Origin: Bacillota bacterium
GTDB taxonomy: Bacteria > Bacillota > Clostridia > Acetivibrionales > DSM-1351
Length of the DNA: 48,299 bases
Assembly: GCA_023412275.1 (NCBI GenBank)
Contig: JAEYNY010000077.1
Location: 1 to 48,299, forward strand
Reading direction: 5' to 3'
Of this stretch, positions 35,851-44,689 are shown piece after piece. The notes below the pieces were generated by a model that did not search any database, was not told the DNA's origin, and worked only from the letters and a program-made list of their open reading frames with translations. Positions within the stretch are counted from its first letter, which is position 1, and each line of letters opens with the position of its first letter. The translations under genes were made by a program, and so were the position numbers.

Positions 35851-37452
35851 TTACTTACCAAGAACCTTTGCCTTTAACATTGCAAAATCAAGTGCATTAA
35901 TATCTCCATCTGAATTCATATCTGAATTAGTTAAGTTTATTTTTGGGTTTGCGCCAAGGATATACTGCTTCATAACAGCCAAATCCAATGCATCAACATT
36001 TCCATCATCGTTTGCATCTCCCACAACCACAGGATCTATGATAATTGGTCCATCTCCGTAGTACTCGCCGAGAGACATTCCGTTTTTACCAAGAGGAATC
36101 TGATGGTCAAGTCCAATAAACTTGCCGCCTGACTGCCACAATGCAGGCTTCAGTAATCCATATTTTTCTTCATCCCATGTTGACCAGTCGTTTCCTATCA
36201 ATCCTCCTGTATCACCTGAGTTCGGATTTATGCACCAGAAGGTATGGTTGATACGGTTCTTAATCATGTAATCTCTTAACAGAGTCATCCATTTCTGGTT
36301 CTTAGCACCGTCCATGAATCCTCCCCATTCACCTATAAGAAGAGGAGCAATTTTTTGATCGTCAATATATGCCCATGTATCATACCAGTAATCATCCAGA
36401 AGGGTTTGTGTTGTGAAATCCTTATCAAACCATGATTGATTATATACAGAAGGACCGTAGTCATGAGGTGAATACACTATCTGGCTATTTAAAGAACCCA
36501 GGTTAATAGGATAGTCTTTAACACCTCTTAAGTTTCCGCCCCACCATCCGCCGTGCCAAGGAGCAGCATCGCCGGTAGCGCCCCAAACATCAGGAGTATC
36601 AAAGGTGTAGCCCTTTTCAGTTTTTGGGTATTGTTCAATACCTTCAATCATTATTAATAACTTTGGATTAACAGCCAATATCTCTTTTGAACACCTTTCA
36701 GCTGCATATTTCCAGTTGTTTTCATCTGTAGTGTTATCCCATTTTGCCATATCAGTTGGTGCTGTAGCAGTATATCCTCTTTTTCCGTGAGGTTCATTTT
36801 TAAGGTCTATGGCAAGTATTGTATCATCGTTCTTATATTTGTTTGCAAGCCATGTCAATGTGTCTATCCACTTATCTGTAGTTACCATACCTGCTGTTGT
36901 TGTTTCAAGACCGTACCATAACGGATACATGTGACCGGAGTTGTTGGCATCAGGGCTATGTACATCTATCATTACCTTGATTCCTAACTCTTTGCAATAC
37001 TTCATTATTATATCGAATATTTCCATGCTGTTTTTAGTTCCGTCAATTGCAGGATCATAAAAATCCGGATTAGTAACCGCATATGGTGGATTGTTGCTGG
37101 CGGTAACACTGGAAACCTTATTTGGTTTACCAATCATCCAGCTGTATAAAAGTTCAGTTGAAATCGGTACTCTTAAAAATCCTATTCCCCTATCTGCAAC
37201 GCTTGTCAAAATATTCTTAACATCGTACCAAGCACCGTGGAATACATTTTCACTGCAGTTAAAGCCAAACCAATTTGCACCGGTAAGCCATACTTCACGT
37301 CCATTCACGTCATATATCTTGTCACCCACACAATGAAGCCAGTCATCATTGTTTGTGTCTACTGCAGCTGATGCAGTAAGGCCATGGTTTGACAACATCA
37401 TAGTTGAAACCATTGCTAATGCCATAAGCATTGAAACTATCCTTTTTTTCAT
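35851..37452 (-). CDS. cel5N: Cellulosomal endoglucanase (GH5-dockerin), Cel5N-like
   Basis: A 533-residue secreted enzyme. The start at 37452 (MKKRIVSMLMALAM) is preferred because AAGGAGAAG lies upstream; an in-frame ATG at 37491 has none. The signal peptide is residues about 1-29. The GH5 domain (about 35-440) starts REVWLTGANWFGFNCSE, a subfamily-1-like pattern. It has the acid/base Glu in DLKNEPHGKRG and the nucleophile Glu in LIGEWGGFMDG. The C-terminal dockerin (about 473-531) has GDANDDGNVDALDLAVMKQY and DMNSDGDINALDFAMLKAK. It cleaves internal beta-1,4-glucan bonds. As in C. cellulolyticum, a GH5 cellulase is the last gene of the cluster; the symbol rests on that position. Confidence 0.92.
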   Translation of the reverse strand: MKKRIVSMLMALAMVSTMMLSNHGLTASAAVDTNNDDWLHCVGDKIYDVNGREVWLTGANWFGFNCSENVFHGAWYDVKNILTSVADRGIGFLRVPISTELLYSWMIGKPNKVSSVTASNNPPYAVTNPDFYDPAIDGTKNSMEIFDIIMKYCKELGIKVMIDVHSPDANNSGHMYPLWYGLETTTAGMVTTDKWIDTLTWLANKYKNDDTILAIDLKNEPHGKRGYTATAPTDMAKWDNTTDENNWKYAAERCSKEILAVNPKLLIMIEGIEQYPKTEKGYTFDTPDVWGATGDAAPWHGGWWGGNLRGVKDYPINLGSLNSQIVYSPHDYGPSVYNQSWFDKDFTTQTLLDDYWYDTWAYIDDQKIAPLLIGEWGGFMDGAKNQKWMTLLRDYMIKNRINHTFWCINPNSGDTGGLIGNDWSTWDEEKYGLLKPALWQSGGKFIGLDHQIPLGKNGMSLGEYYGDGPIIIDPVVVGDANDDGNVDALDLAVMKQYILGANPKINLTNSDMNSDGDINALDFAMLKAKVLGK

Positions 37453-37497
37453 AGGTTTCTTCTCCTTTTTATTTAAAATTAAACCTGCCAAATAAAA

Positions 37498-38898
37498 TTA
37501 TTTCTTTGGAAACTCAGATATTATTTGTAATATGTAGCTCTTTACTACTGCATAATCCAACGCATCAATATTCTGATCCCCATTTACATCAGCAGCACCA
37601 AGATCATCTTCTACCGGGAAATCACTGATATTACCCAACAGATACTTCTTAAACATTGCTAAATCAAGCGCATTAACACTTCCATCACCGTTAAGGTCAC
37701 CCAGAGTTACAGGATTAACCGGAATATCTTGGGCCATTTTTTCCGCGTGAGGTGCAAATACACTTTTTAACAACGGATCACCATGGGTGAGATAGAATCC
37801 ACCTGAATAAGAGGCATAAGCCCAGAATAAGTCACCGGAAGCATTTAATTTCTCAATCTGTTCATACATTGCGTTCCAGTACTGCTCTTTATTGTTATGG
37901 GTATTAAATTCCTCCATAACGAATGGCTTTTTAACTATGTTATGGGATTCGTCAATCCATGTTGCAACAAGTTTCGCTGCCTGTTCAGGACTTAACCCTG
38001 CCCAGCCTTCATCCGGGTAAGGATGAGCGGTAGTAAAATCAATGTATGGAGACTGATGTATATATACAAACGGATTACCGGCATTAGCACCATAACCGTA
38101 TTTTGCAGCCTGGCCTTCCAGCCCAGTACTAACCATGTGGTTTGGATCAAGCTCCTTAATGAGTTTACCCATTTCATCTACCCATGCTCTTAGTGTTGTT
38201 CCATTTAAGTTCTCTTCCTCGCTTGCATCCTGATATCTTGGTTCATTCATCAGTTCCCACGAGAAAATCGCCGGATCATTTTTATACGGTTCATTTGTAT
38301 AATGATTTATTCTAGTTACAAAATGCTTTACATAATTTTTGTACTGCTCCTTACAACCTGCATTTGTAAAGAATGCTGCACGGTTGGGATGAGTTATTCC
38401 CGGAAGCCCTTCCCATTTTAATCTTGTGTCAATTCCACCGTAAGCTTCCCAATAGTTTTCCAAAACAATAATTACTTTGATATTGTGCTTCTTTGCAGAT
38501 TCCAGAATATAGTCAAATAACATGAATTGTGCTTCATTATAAACACCTTTCTGACTTTCAAATCCATGCCAGGTTTCATGAGAAAATCCCCATGTCCTTA
38601 CAACCTTTATTCCGTCTGATTCCATGTTACTCATCATTTCATCAATTCTGGCCTTGTTCATATATTTTGTTTCAATATCATCCGGAGTGGCATCATTCGA
38701 CCCGTCTCCGTACGTAAACAAATCATAATTATTGCACCCGGCAAAGCGAAATACTTTTCCGTCAAGGATAAAGGAAGTTCCGTTTGTTGTCACAATACCG
38801 CTTGTTGTTGAAACTGCACTGATTTTCATACTTGGGATAAAGCACACTAGCTGGAATACAAGAATAATAGATAAGATAATGAATGATTTTTTATTCAT
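37498..38898 (-). CDS. Cellulosomal GH5 mannanase-like enzyme with dockerin
   Basis: A 466-residue secreted enzyme. The ATG at 38898 is chosen for GGAGGG at good spacing; a longer frame to 38952 lacks support. The signal peptide is residues about 1-29. The GH5 domain (about 32-385) begins GTSFILDGKVFRFAGCNNYD and has the acid/base Glu in WELMNEPRYQ and the nucleophile Glu in FVMEEFNTH, the pattern of GH5 subfamily 7 beta-mannanases. The C-terminal dockerin (about 395-460) has GDLNGDGSVNALDLAMFKKY and DVNGDQNIDALDYAVVKSY. It probably cuts mannan or glucomannan. It is additional to the N-dockerin Man5K of the same operon and has no counterpart in the cip-cel cluster of C. cellulolyticum as I recall it. 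Confidence 0.9.
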   Translation of the reverse strand: MNKKSFIILSIILVFQLVCFIPSMKISAVSTTSGIVTTNGTSFILDGKVFRFAGCNNYDLFTYGDGSNDATPDDIETKYMNKARIDEMMSNMESDGIKVVRTWGFSHETWHGFESQKGVYNEAQFMLFDYILESAKKHNIKVIIVLENYWEAYGGIDTRLKWEGLPGITHPNRAAFFTNAGCKEQYKNYVKHFVTRINHYTNEPYKNDPAIFSWELMNEPRYQDASEEENLNGTTLRAWVDEMGKLIKELDPNHMVSTGLEGQAAKYGYGANAGNPFVYIHQSPYIDFTTAHPYPDEGWAGLSPEQAAKLVATWIDESHNIVKKPFVMEEFNTHNNKEQYWNAMYEQIEKLNASGDLFWAYASYSGGFYLTHGDPLLKSVFAPHAEKMAQDIPVNPVTLGDLNGDGSVNALDLAMFKKYLLGNISDFPVEDDLGAADVNGDQNIDALDYAVVKSYILQIISEFPKK

Positions 38899-38948
38899 TT
38901 TTATACCCTCCAATCGGCAGGTACAGCTATAAGACTTAAATAGCCGGA

Positions 38949-38988
38949 TCAATGCTTTGCAGCTCTTTTAGAATTTACAAAGCATTGA
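38949..38988 (-). other. intercistronic stem-loop (dockerin-only gene / GH5 gene)
   Basis: TCAATGCTTTG (38949-38959) and CAAAGCATTGA (38978-38988) form an 11-bp perfect stem with no U-tract on the minus strand. It lies after the dockerin-only gene and before the GH5 mannanase-like gene. Candidate mRNA-stabilising or processing element. Confidence 0.7.
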
Positions 38989-39002
38989 GTCAGCTAATAT
39001 AA

Positions 39003-39284
39003 CTAATTAAAAAGTAAAAGCTTCTTTAGAGCTGCTAAATCAATTGCATCGATAACTCTGTCAAAATTAATATCTGCATTTGAAGTATTTATCGATATAC
39101 TTTGATCTATCAGGTATTTTTTTAACAATGCATAGTCTATTGCGTTAATAGTACCATCATTGTTAACGTCACCTGGGGGTGCTAACAACACGTGGAGAGT
39201 ATCAGAAGCCGCTTGAGATTTATCAAGTGTAGCAAATCCAAGCAATACAGTTACAACCAAAATACAAATTAAGGTTTTTTTCAT
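39003..39284 (-). CDS. Secreted stand-alone dockerin protein
   Basis: A 93-residue protein with nothing but a signal peptide (residues about 1-25, ending KSQA before ASD), a linker of about 12 residues (ASDTLHVLLAPP) and one type I dockerin (about 38-92). Both repeats are complete: GDVNNDGTINAIDYALLKKY and DINFDRVIDAIDLAALKKL, with calcium ligands at positions 1, 3, 5 and 12 and Ala-Ile at the cohesin-contact positions. GGAGGGG lies seven bases before ATG. There is no catalytic or binding module. In C. cellulolyticum the gene after cel9M is rgl11Y, a large dockerin-bearing rhamnogalacturonan lyase, so this may be its internal deletion remnant. Alternatively it is a working competitor or cap for cohesins. 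Confidence 0.85.
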   Translation of the reverse strand: MKKTLICILVVTVLLGFATLDKSQAASDTLHVLLAPPGDVNNDGTINAIDYALLKKYLIDQSISINTSNADINFDRVIDAIDLAALKKLLLFN

Positions 39285-39312
39285 GCATTCTCCCCTCCGT
39301 TCTTACCTGTGT

Positions 39313-40893
39313 TTATCCCAACAATGCCTTCTTTATAAGAGAAAAATCAATTGCATCTATGGAACCGTCACCGTTCATGTCTGCATTATTTTTATCAATA
39401 TTTCCGTTTTGAGTAAGAATATAGTTTTTACAGAGTGCAAGGTCAATAGCATCTACAAATGTATCATTATTCAAATCACCTTTTTTTGCAGGAGGATTAA
39501 TGATTGTGCCTCCAAAGAACTTAACAGCCCCCGCAAGCACACCAACAAGACCTGCGTTATAGTCAAGAGCTACCTCTGTGTACTGATACTGGTTTGCATC
39601 ATCAAAGAATTTGTCATTCTGATCAGGACCGCCTACCAATGCACCGGTCAATAAGTGTTGAGCCGGCTTTGCATTATCTCCGTTGGCATAAGTGTAACCG
39701 TTTGCTGCCCTGTGATGAGGATGAATACACCAATTGCTTCCATAACCAATCATGTAAGACATATTGGCAGGATTATCACCAAGTATATAGTCTACTTGTT
39801 TTTTAGTTAAATCCAAGAGTGATTGATCAGGATCTTGCTTACAGGAAACAAGCATAACCATGGATTCTGCTGCTGCATACCTGAGAACACCCCAGTTAGA
39901 AAGCCATTTTAACCCTCCCGGAGTAGTTGTTACCTGAGTTTTCCAGTAGTTGAAATTGAATTGTACGGCATCCTTATAAATCTGCTTTCCTGTAATCTGA
40001 GCCAATCTCAAAGCAGCAGGAACATACATGTCATCCCAGCACATGGTCCATTTATCTTGCAGCTTGTTTTCATTCATTGTATTCCCTAATGTTATAAACT
40101 GTTCAGCATCTGTAATGTAAGCACTATCATTGGTTGCAGTATATAACCATGTAGCTGCCCAAGCAAGGTCATCGCCAAAGCTGGTAGCCTGATAAAAAGA
40201 CTGACCGTTTCCAACACCTTGATTTGCCTTACCCATTGCATACAATTCTTTTGCTGCGTTAAGGCACTTTGTAGCATAAGCCGAATCAATATTCTTGTAA
40301 TTGAGATACATCAGAGTAAGTGCAGCAGTTGTCTCTCCAAGAATATCTGAAGCCGGAGAGCTTGGATCAGCCTTGTATAAAGAAGGTCTTTCACCTGTTT
40401 GCGCCTCTGGTGCACCCCAATATGTATGATCGGCATTTCCCTCTCCAACCTGATAGTAGAATGTGGTTGAGTTTGGATGTGACTTAAGGAAGTAGTCTGT
40501 AAAATATTTCAGCTGTTGCAGCATTTTTGTAGTATTTCCGGTTGCATCAAAAGAATCCTTGAATTCGTACAGTGACCAACCTAAAACTGCTGCCGAATAG
40601 CCCTGAGGCAGACCAAACTTTACGTGATCTCCTGCATCATGATAGCCACCTGTTAAATCAACTCCTACATCGCTTCCGTCAGTTGTGTGGCAGGCACCTC
40701 TCCAATCAAATACATTATTTTCTCCTGCTTTAGGACCACATTTGTTTGCATCATAAAAAATAATTGAGTCCTTTAATGCAGTTGAATAATCATGTGTACC
40801 TGCGGCAAAGGTTGTACCTGTGCTGACAAACGAAGTTGTCAGCATAACTCCAGAAATCATCAAAGCACCTAATTTACTTAACTTATTTTTCAT
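39313..40893 (-). CDS. cel9M: Cellulosomal endoglucanase Cel9M (GH9-dockerin)
   Basis: A 526-residue secreted cellulase. The signal peptide is residues about 1-31 (ending TFAAGT). The GH9 domain (about 34-455) has GGYHDAGDHVKFGLPQGYSA with the catalytic base Asp and the acid Glu in YTEVALDYNAGLVG. It has no CBM; a dockerin follows directly (about 465-525) with GDLNNDTFVDAIDLALCKNY and DMNGDGSIDAIDFSLIKKAL. The simple GH9-dockerin layout, size and position after man5K match Cel9M of C. cellulolyticum, an endoglucanase acting on amorphous cellulose. The dockerin-only gene follows 28 bp downstream. Confidence 0.94.
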   Translation of the reverse strand: MKNKLSKLGALMISGVMLTTSFVSTGTTFAAGTHDYSTALKDSIIFYDANKCGPKAGENNVFDWRGACHTTDGSDVGVDLTGGYHDAGDHVKFGLPQGYSAAVLGWSLYEFKDSFDATGNTTKMLQQLKYFTDYFLKSHPNSTTFYYQVGEGNADHTYWGAPEAQTGERPSLYKADPSSPASDILGETTAALTLMYLNYKNIDSAYATKCLNAAKELYAMGKANQGVGNGQSFYQATSFGDDLAWAATWLYTATNDSAYITDAEQFITLGNTMNENKLQDKWTMCWDDMYVPAALRLAQITGKQIYKDAVQFNFNYWKTQVTTTPGGLKWLSNWGVLRYAAAESMVMLVSCKQDPDQSLLDLTKKQVDYILGDNPANMSYMIGYGSNWCIHPHHRAANGYTYANGDNAKPAQHLLTGALVGGPDQNDKFFDDANQYQYTEVALDYNAGLVGVLAGAVKFFGGTIINPPAKKGDLNNDTFVDAIDLALCKNYILTQNGNIDKNNADMNGDGSIDAIDFSLIKKALLG

Positions 40894-40925
40894 AAACTAT
40901 CCCTCCCTTTATTAAGTATGTAATT

Positions 40926-40956
40926 CTGTCCGGCAGAAATGTCCTCTACCGGACAG
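40926..40956 (-). other. intercistronic stem-loop (man5K / cel9M)
   Basis: CTGTCCGG (40926-40933) and CCGGACAG (40949-40956) form an 8-bp GC-rich perfect stem, not followed by a U-tract in the direction of transcription. Candidate RNA-processing or stabilising element between man5K and cel9M. Confidence 0.7.
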
Positions 40957-40977
40957 GTTATCAGTAATGTATTAAAT

Positions 40978-42249
40978 TTATCTCACTACATTCGGATACT
41001 CTGCTGCAAAATCAATAAAGTTGTTTCCAACGTAAGGCTTGCAGTCAAAAGCGCCATCATTCCATGACCATAGCATGTATCCGGCATAACCATTCTTATA
41101 TATGGCATCCAAAACCTGCTTGTGTGTCATTTTTAGTGAAGAACTCTGGGTGTCAGGCATCATCTCACCTATTATCACCGGTTTATCCAGTTTCAAACTT
41201 GAAGCTGGTGTTGTAACAGGGTTAAAATATGGAGTAGCCCAGTCATACCAGTGGAAATCATAGAAATCAAGACCCAATCCGTCCCATAAATCATACTGTG
41301 CACCCAGCCACTTCATATTTGCACTACCGAAGCTTACTGGCTGCTTTGCATACTGGTGAATAAATTCACATGTAGTTTTTATATAGTTCCTCATTGCGGA
41401 AAGTGGGAAAATTTCTCCCTTATTGTTTGGCTCACCGTTGTCTTCTTTGTTTATAATCCATTCGGGTTCATTAATAATATCCCAACCCAGTACACCCGGA
41501 TGTGTACCTAATGTTTGGAGTATAGGCTTCATGGCATTGTCAAGGAAACTCTGAAGCACTGTAGGATTATCAATGATGTCGTCATGATCAACAGTATCAT
41601 CTGCTCTTGCACAATCAAAGCTGGTTATTGTCCAGTAAATCTTTATACCCTTTGAATATGCATAATCGCAGGTTTCCTTCATATGGTCAACCCACTTTTC
41701 AGGGAGGCCTGTACAAAGGCTTCCTTCATTTGTACCTGACCACAACGGACCATAGGCAAGGTCCGGGAACACCCACCATCTGAGAGAATGAATTCCCTTT
41801 GTTGACATTGTGTCTAAGTCACTCTTTATTCTTGTAAAGTTGGAAGTCCAGTTGTTATCAGAAAATTCATAGGACCAATTGTACCATGCATAGTTTACTC
41901 CAACAGGGTACAGGGTGCTGCCATCCATCCAAGTTATTCCCACTCCAGAAGGTTGTTGTCCTTCTCCTGAGAACTTTGTTCTCATACCAAGAATAAATTG
42001 CTTTAGTTCTGCTAAATCCAATGCTTCAATTTCTCCGTTTGCATTTACATCAGCTGCTTTAAACGCCTCACCCGTCAAGGTTTTTTTCCCAAGTATGTGC
42101 TGCTGTACAGCTGCCAAATCAATGGCGGAAATTAGAGTATCATTGTCAACATCACCAAGTTTGTATGTAGTTGCAGCCGAAGCAGGCAACGGCATTGCTG
42201 CAAGTAATACCATTGCAGTTGTAAGTGCCAAACTAACAATTTTCTTCAT
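40978..42249 (-). CDS. man5K: Cellulosomal mannanase Man5K (N-terminal dockerin - GH5)
   Basis: A 423-residue secreted enzyme with an unusual order: signal peptide (about 1-25), then the dockerin (about 30-92; GDVDNDTLISAIDLAAVQQH and DVNANGEIEALDLAELKQF), then a GH5 domain (about 103-423). The acid/base Glu is in DIINEPEWIIN and the nucleophile Glu in PVIIGEMMPD. The first dockerin repeat has Ser at position 9 and Gln-Gln where Lys is common, so cohesin affinity may differ. An N-terminal dockerin is the hallmark of Man5K of C. cellulolyticum, which degrades mannans. AGGAGG precedes ATG, 17 bp after cel9J. Confidence 0.94.
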   Translation of the reverse strand: MKKIVSLALTTAMVLLAAMPLPASAATTYKLGDVDNDTLISAIDLAAVQQHILGKKTLTGEAFKAADVNANGEIEALDLAELKQFILGMRTKFSGEGQQPSGVGITWMDGSTLYPVGVNYAWYNWSYEFSDNNWTSNFTRIKSDLDTMSTKGIHSLRWWVFPDLAYGPLWSGTNEGSLCTGLPEKWVDHMKETCDYAYSKGIKIYWTITSFDCARADDTVDHDDIIDNPTVLQSFLDNAMKPILQTLGTHPGVLGWDIINEPEWIINKEDNGEPNNKGEIFPLSAMRNYIKTTCEFIHQYAKQPVSFGSANMKWLGAQYDLWDGLGLDFYDFHWYDWATPYFNPVTTPASSLKLDKPVIIGEMMPDTQSSSLKMTHKQVLDAIYKNGYAGYMLWSWNDGAFDCKPYVGNNFIDFAAEYPNVVR

Positions 42250-42266
42250 ATTAAATCCTCCTTACC

Positions 42267-44540
42267 TTAACCGAGTAAAGTCTTCTTTAATAAAGCAAGG
42301 TCAAGAGCATTGATTTCACCGTCTTGGTTCATATCCCATACGCTGAGATCAACGTTTCCAGTTGGCAATAGAATGTATTTTTTCATTATTGCATAGTCGA
42401 GAGCATCAACACTTCCATCACCGTTTAGATCTCCCAGTTTTGTTCCTACAGTACCTTTTGGCGGTTCATTTCCGTACACTTTTACATCCCCCCTATATAC
42501 TGAAATATTCTTGTTGATAGAATATTCCTTACCTATATCTTTTCTACTCCAGTCGTTGGTTGGATCCCAGTGAGATTTCCAGTTTGAGTCCAAACCTTCA
42601 ACCAATCCAAAGTGGAATTCCCTGTCTCCGTAGAAGGCATTTCCCGTCCAGTCTATTTCAACGTAGTATATTCCCTTTTCAGCGTCCCAAGCAAATGGTC
42701 CCTTGATTGCTGTTTCTTTGCCGTCGCTGGCTTTTCCTTCGTCATACATAACCGCAATATTTAAATCATCTATTGTCTGGCCTGCCGCAAGCATTTCAGA
42801 TATGTCAAAGAAATATCTAGCTTTTAGTTTATCTACAAATTGAGGTGGCCTGCTGGTTTCGTTATGAATGTTTATGGTAACCTGAGTTCTTTCGGTGTTT
42901 TCCTGTTCAAGTTTCGATTCTGCATAGAAGTCATCAGAAACCGGCTCCTTTGGAGGGAAATTCTCCAATGGTTTCATACCTTCTCCGTAGTATTTGTACA
43001 ATCCGGCAAGTGCGCCAACAAAGCCTGCGTTATAATCTATCGCAACCTCGTTGGATACAAAGTCTGTAGTTTCATCATTATGATTATCAGTTGCATCAGG
43101 CCCCCCTACCAAGGCTCCCCACAATGTATGCCTGTGTTCAACAGGATCATTCATACTGAGAGTTTTTGATCCGTGTGCAGCACGATGATGAGGATGCTTT
43201 GCAGAAATATCTGAGAATCCAACTTCATAGCTTCTCTTCATTGGGTTATCACCCAGAATATAATCCATCTGTGACTTTGCCCATTCCGTAACATCCATCT
43301 TATCTTTATACTTTGTATACACAACTGCACACAGCTGAGCTGCCGCATTATATCTTGCAGAACCCCATGTATTTACAACCTTGAATCCTCCGGGTGTTGC
43401 AGCCATAAATGTTTGATCAGTAGTATTTTCATGAGGTATACCTGACCAATATTCAAGGTTCCATCTGAATAAGTACCAATGCATAGGATCATTTGTTATT
43501 GGAGCCAGTTTTGCAAAAACTCCACCCCATACTACATCCCATGAATGTACCCATATATTCTGCCAATTGTCTTGAGTTGATTTTATAATCTTACTCATAT
43601 AGCCTGTGTATTTACCATCAGTAACAGCAGTAATATCATTTATATATGATTGTTCTCCTGTTGCAATATTCAGCCATACTGCTGCCCATGACAGTTCATC
43701 CTCATCATACGCGGAACCGTAGAATCCGCCTGAATCACCAAGACCACGGTTTTTTACGGCAAACCTGTATAAAGCTTTTGCAGTGTCCAAGCATTTCTTT
43801 GCATATGTTGGATCTGAATCTTTGAAATTCAAATAGTTTATTGCCAAAGAAGCTGCTGCTTGTCCACATTGGTCACTAGCAGGAGTCTCAGAGGTCGCAA
43901 AGTACGCCGGCCTTGGTACATCTTGCTTTTTATTCAGTTCCGGTGGTTGCCACCATGCGTGATCCACCGTTCCATCACCAACTTGGAAACAAAATGCAAC
44001 TACCTCTCCGTTCTTATCCATGAATGTGGAACGAAGGAAATAATCATTTCCCCACTTGAGTATATCCCTCATGTGATCTTCTTCATTGATTTTTGTAAAG
44101 GAGTCCTTAAATTCATAAAAGCCCCATCCTAGTGTTGAAAGAGCATAACCCTGAGGCAAACCAAATTTAACGTGGTCACCTGCATCGTGGAATCCCCCGT
44201 GTAAATCAAGGCTTCCGTTCCCGTCCGGGTCAAGAGTAGCCTTATTTTTATCAATAAATGCCTGTGACATATTAGTCCCTACATGGTCTTTCATAGGAAC
44301 CAATGGAAGCTCACAATCTTCCACATGACAGTCACCTCTCCATTCTATCTTGCCACCTGATACTCCAGGGCCGCATTTTTCAGCATCATAAAAATACAGT
44401 GATTTTTGCAATGCTTCTGCGTAATTGAAAGGAGGTGTTGTTGAGCCAGCATAAACACTGCTGCTCAAAAACACTGATGAAACAACCGCCAATGCTGTAG
44501 CAAAAGCTGTTGTTTTTTTGACGTACTTTCTAAAATTCAA
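42267..44540 (-). CDS. cel9J: Cellulosomal cellulase Cel9J (GH9-CBM3c-dockerin)
   Basis: A 757-residue secreted cellulase. The signal peptide is residues about 1-31 (ending SVYAGS). The GH9 domain (about 35-515) has GGFHDAGDHVKFGLPQGYAL and the acid Glu in VSNEVAIDYNAGFVG. A CBM3c module follows (about 540-680; it includes WKSHWDPTNDWSRKD), then a dockerin (about 695-755) with GDLNGDGSVDALDYAIMKKY and DMNQDGEINALDLALLKKTL. The CBM3c should act with the catalytic cleft rather than as an independent cellulose binder. Order and architecture match cel9J between cel9H and man5K. GGGGG-type site before ATG. Confidence 0.94.
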   Translation of the reverse strand: MNFRKYVKKTTAFATALAVVSSVFLSSSVYAGSTTPPFNYAEALQKSLYFYDAEKCGPGVSGGKIEWRGDCHVEDCELPLVPMKDHVGTNMSQAFIDKNKATLDPDGNGSLDLHGGFHDAGDHVKFGLPQGYALSTLGWGFYEFKDSFTKINEEDHMRDILKWGNDYFLRSTFMDKNGEVVAFCFQVGDGTVDHAWWQPPELNKKQDVPRPAYFATSETPASDQCGQAAASLAINYLNFKDSDPTYAKKCLDTAKALYRFAVKNRGLGDSGGFYGSAYDEDELSWAAVWLNIATGEQSYINDITAVTDGKYTGYMSKIIKSTQDNWQNIWVHSWDVVWGGVFAKLAPITNDPMHWYLFRWNLEYWSGIPHENTTDQTFMAATPGGFKVVNTWGSARYNAAAQLCAVVYTKYKDKMDVTEWAKSQMDYILGDNPMKRSYEVGFSDISAKHPHHRAAHGSKTLSMNDPVEHRHTLWGALVGGPDATDNHNDETTDFVSNEVAIDYNAGFVGALAGLYKYYGEGMKPLENFPPKEPVSDDFYAESKLEQENTERTQVTINIHNETSRPPQFVDKLKARYFFDISEMLAAGQTIDDLNIAVMYDEGKASDGKETAIKGPFAWDAEKGIYYVEIDWTGNAFYGDREFHFGLVEGLDSNWKSHWDPTNDWSRKDIGKEYSINKNISVYRGDVKVYGNEPPKGTVGTKLGDLNGDGSVDALDYAIMKKYILLPTGNVDLSVWDMNQDGEINALDLALLKKTLLG

Positions 44541-44611
44541 AATAATACCCCCTTTTTAGTTTTTTTGTTGCTTAAACCCACTTGAATAGTTTCTTTAGGC
44601 TACTTTTAAGC

Positions 44612-44653
44612 ATTGTCGTTGCCCGGCAAATACATTACCGGGCAATGGACAAT
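44612..44653 (-). other. intercistronic stem-loop (cel9H / cel9J)
   Basis: TTGCCCGG (44619-44626) and CCGGGCAA (44638-44645) form a perfect inner stem, extended by ATTGT/ACAAT beyond a small internal loop. There is no U-tract on the minus strand. It lies 36 bp after cel9H. Confidence 0.72.
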
Positions 44654-44689
44654 AACTTTAGAGTATTTTGGTTGATTGGTTAAAAGAAT

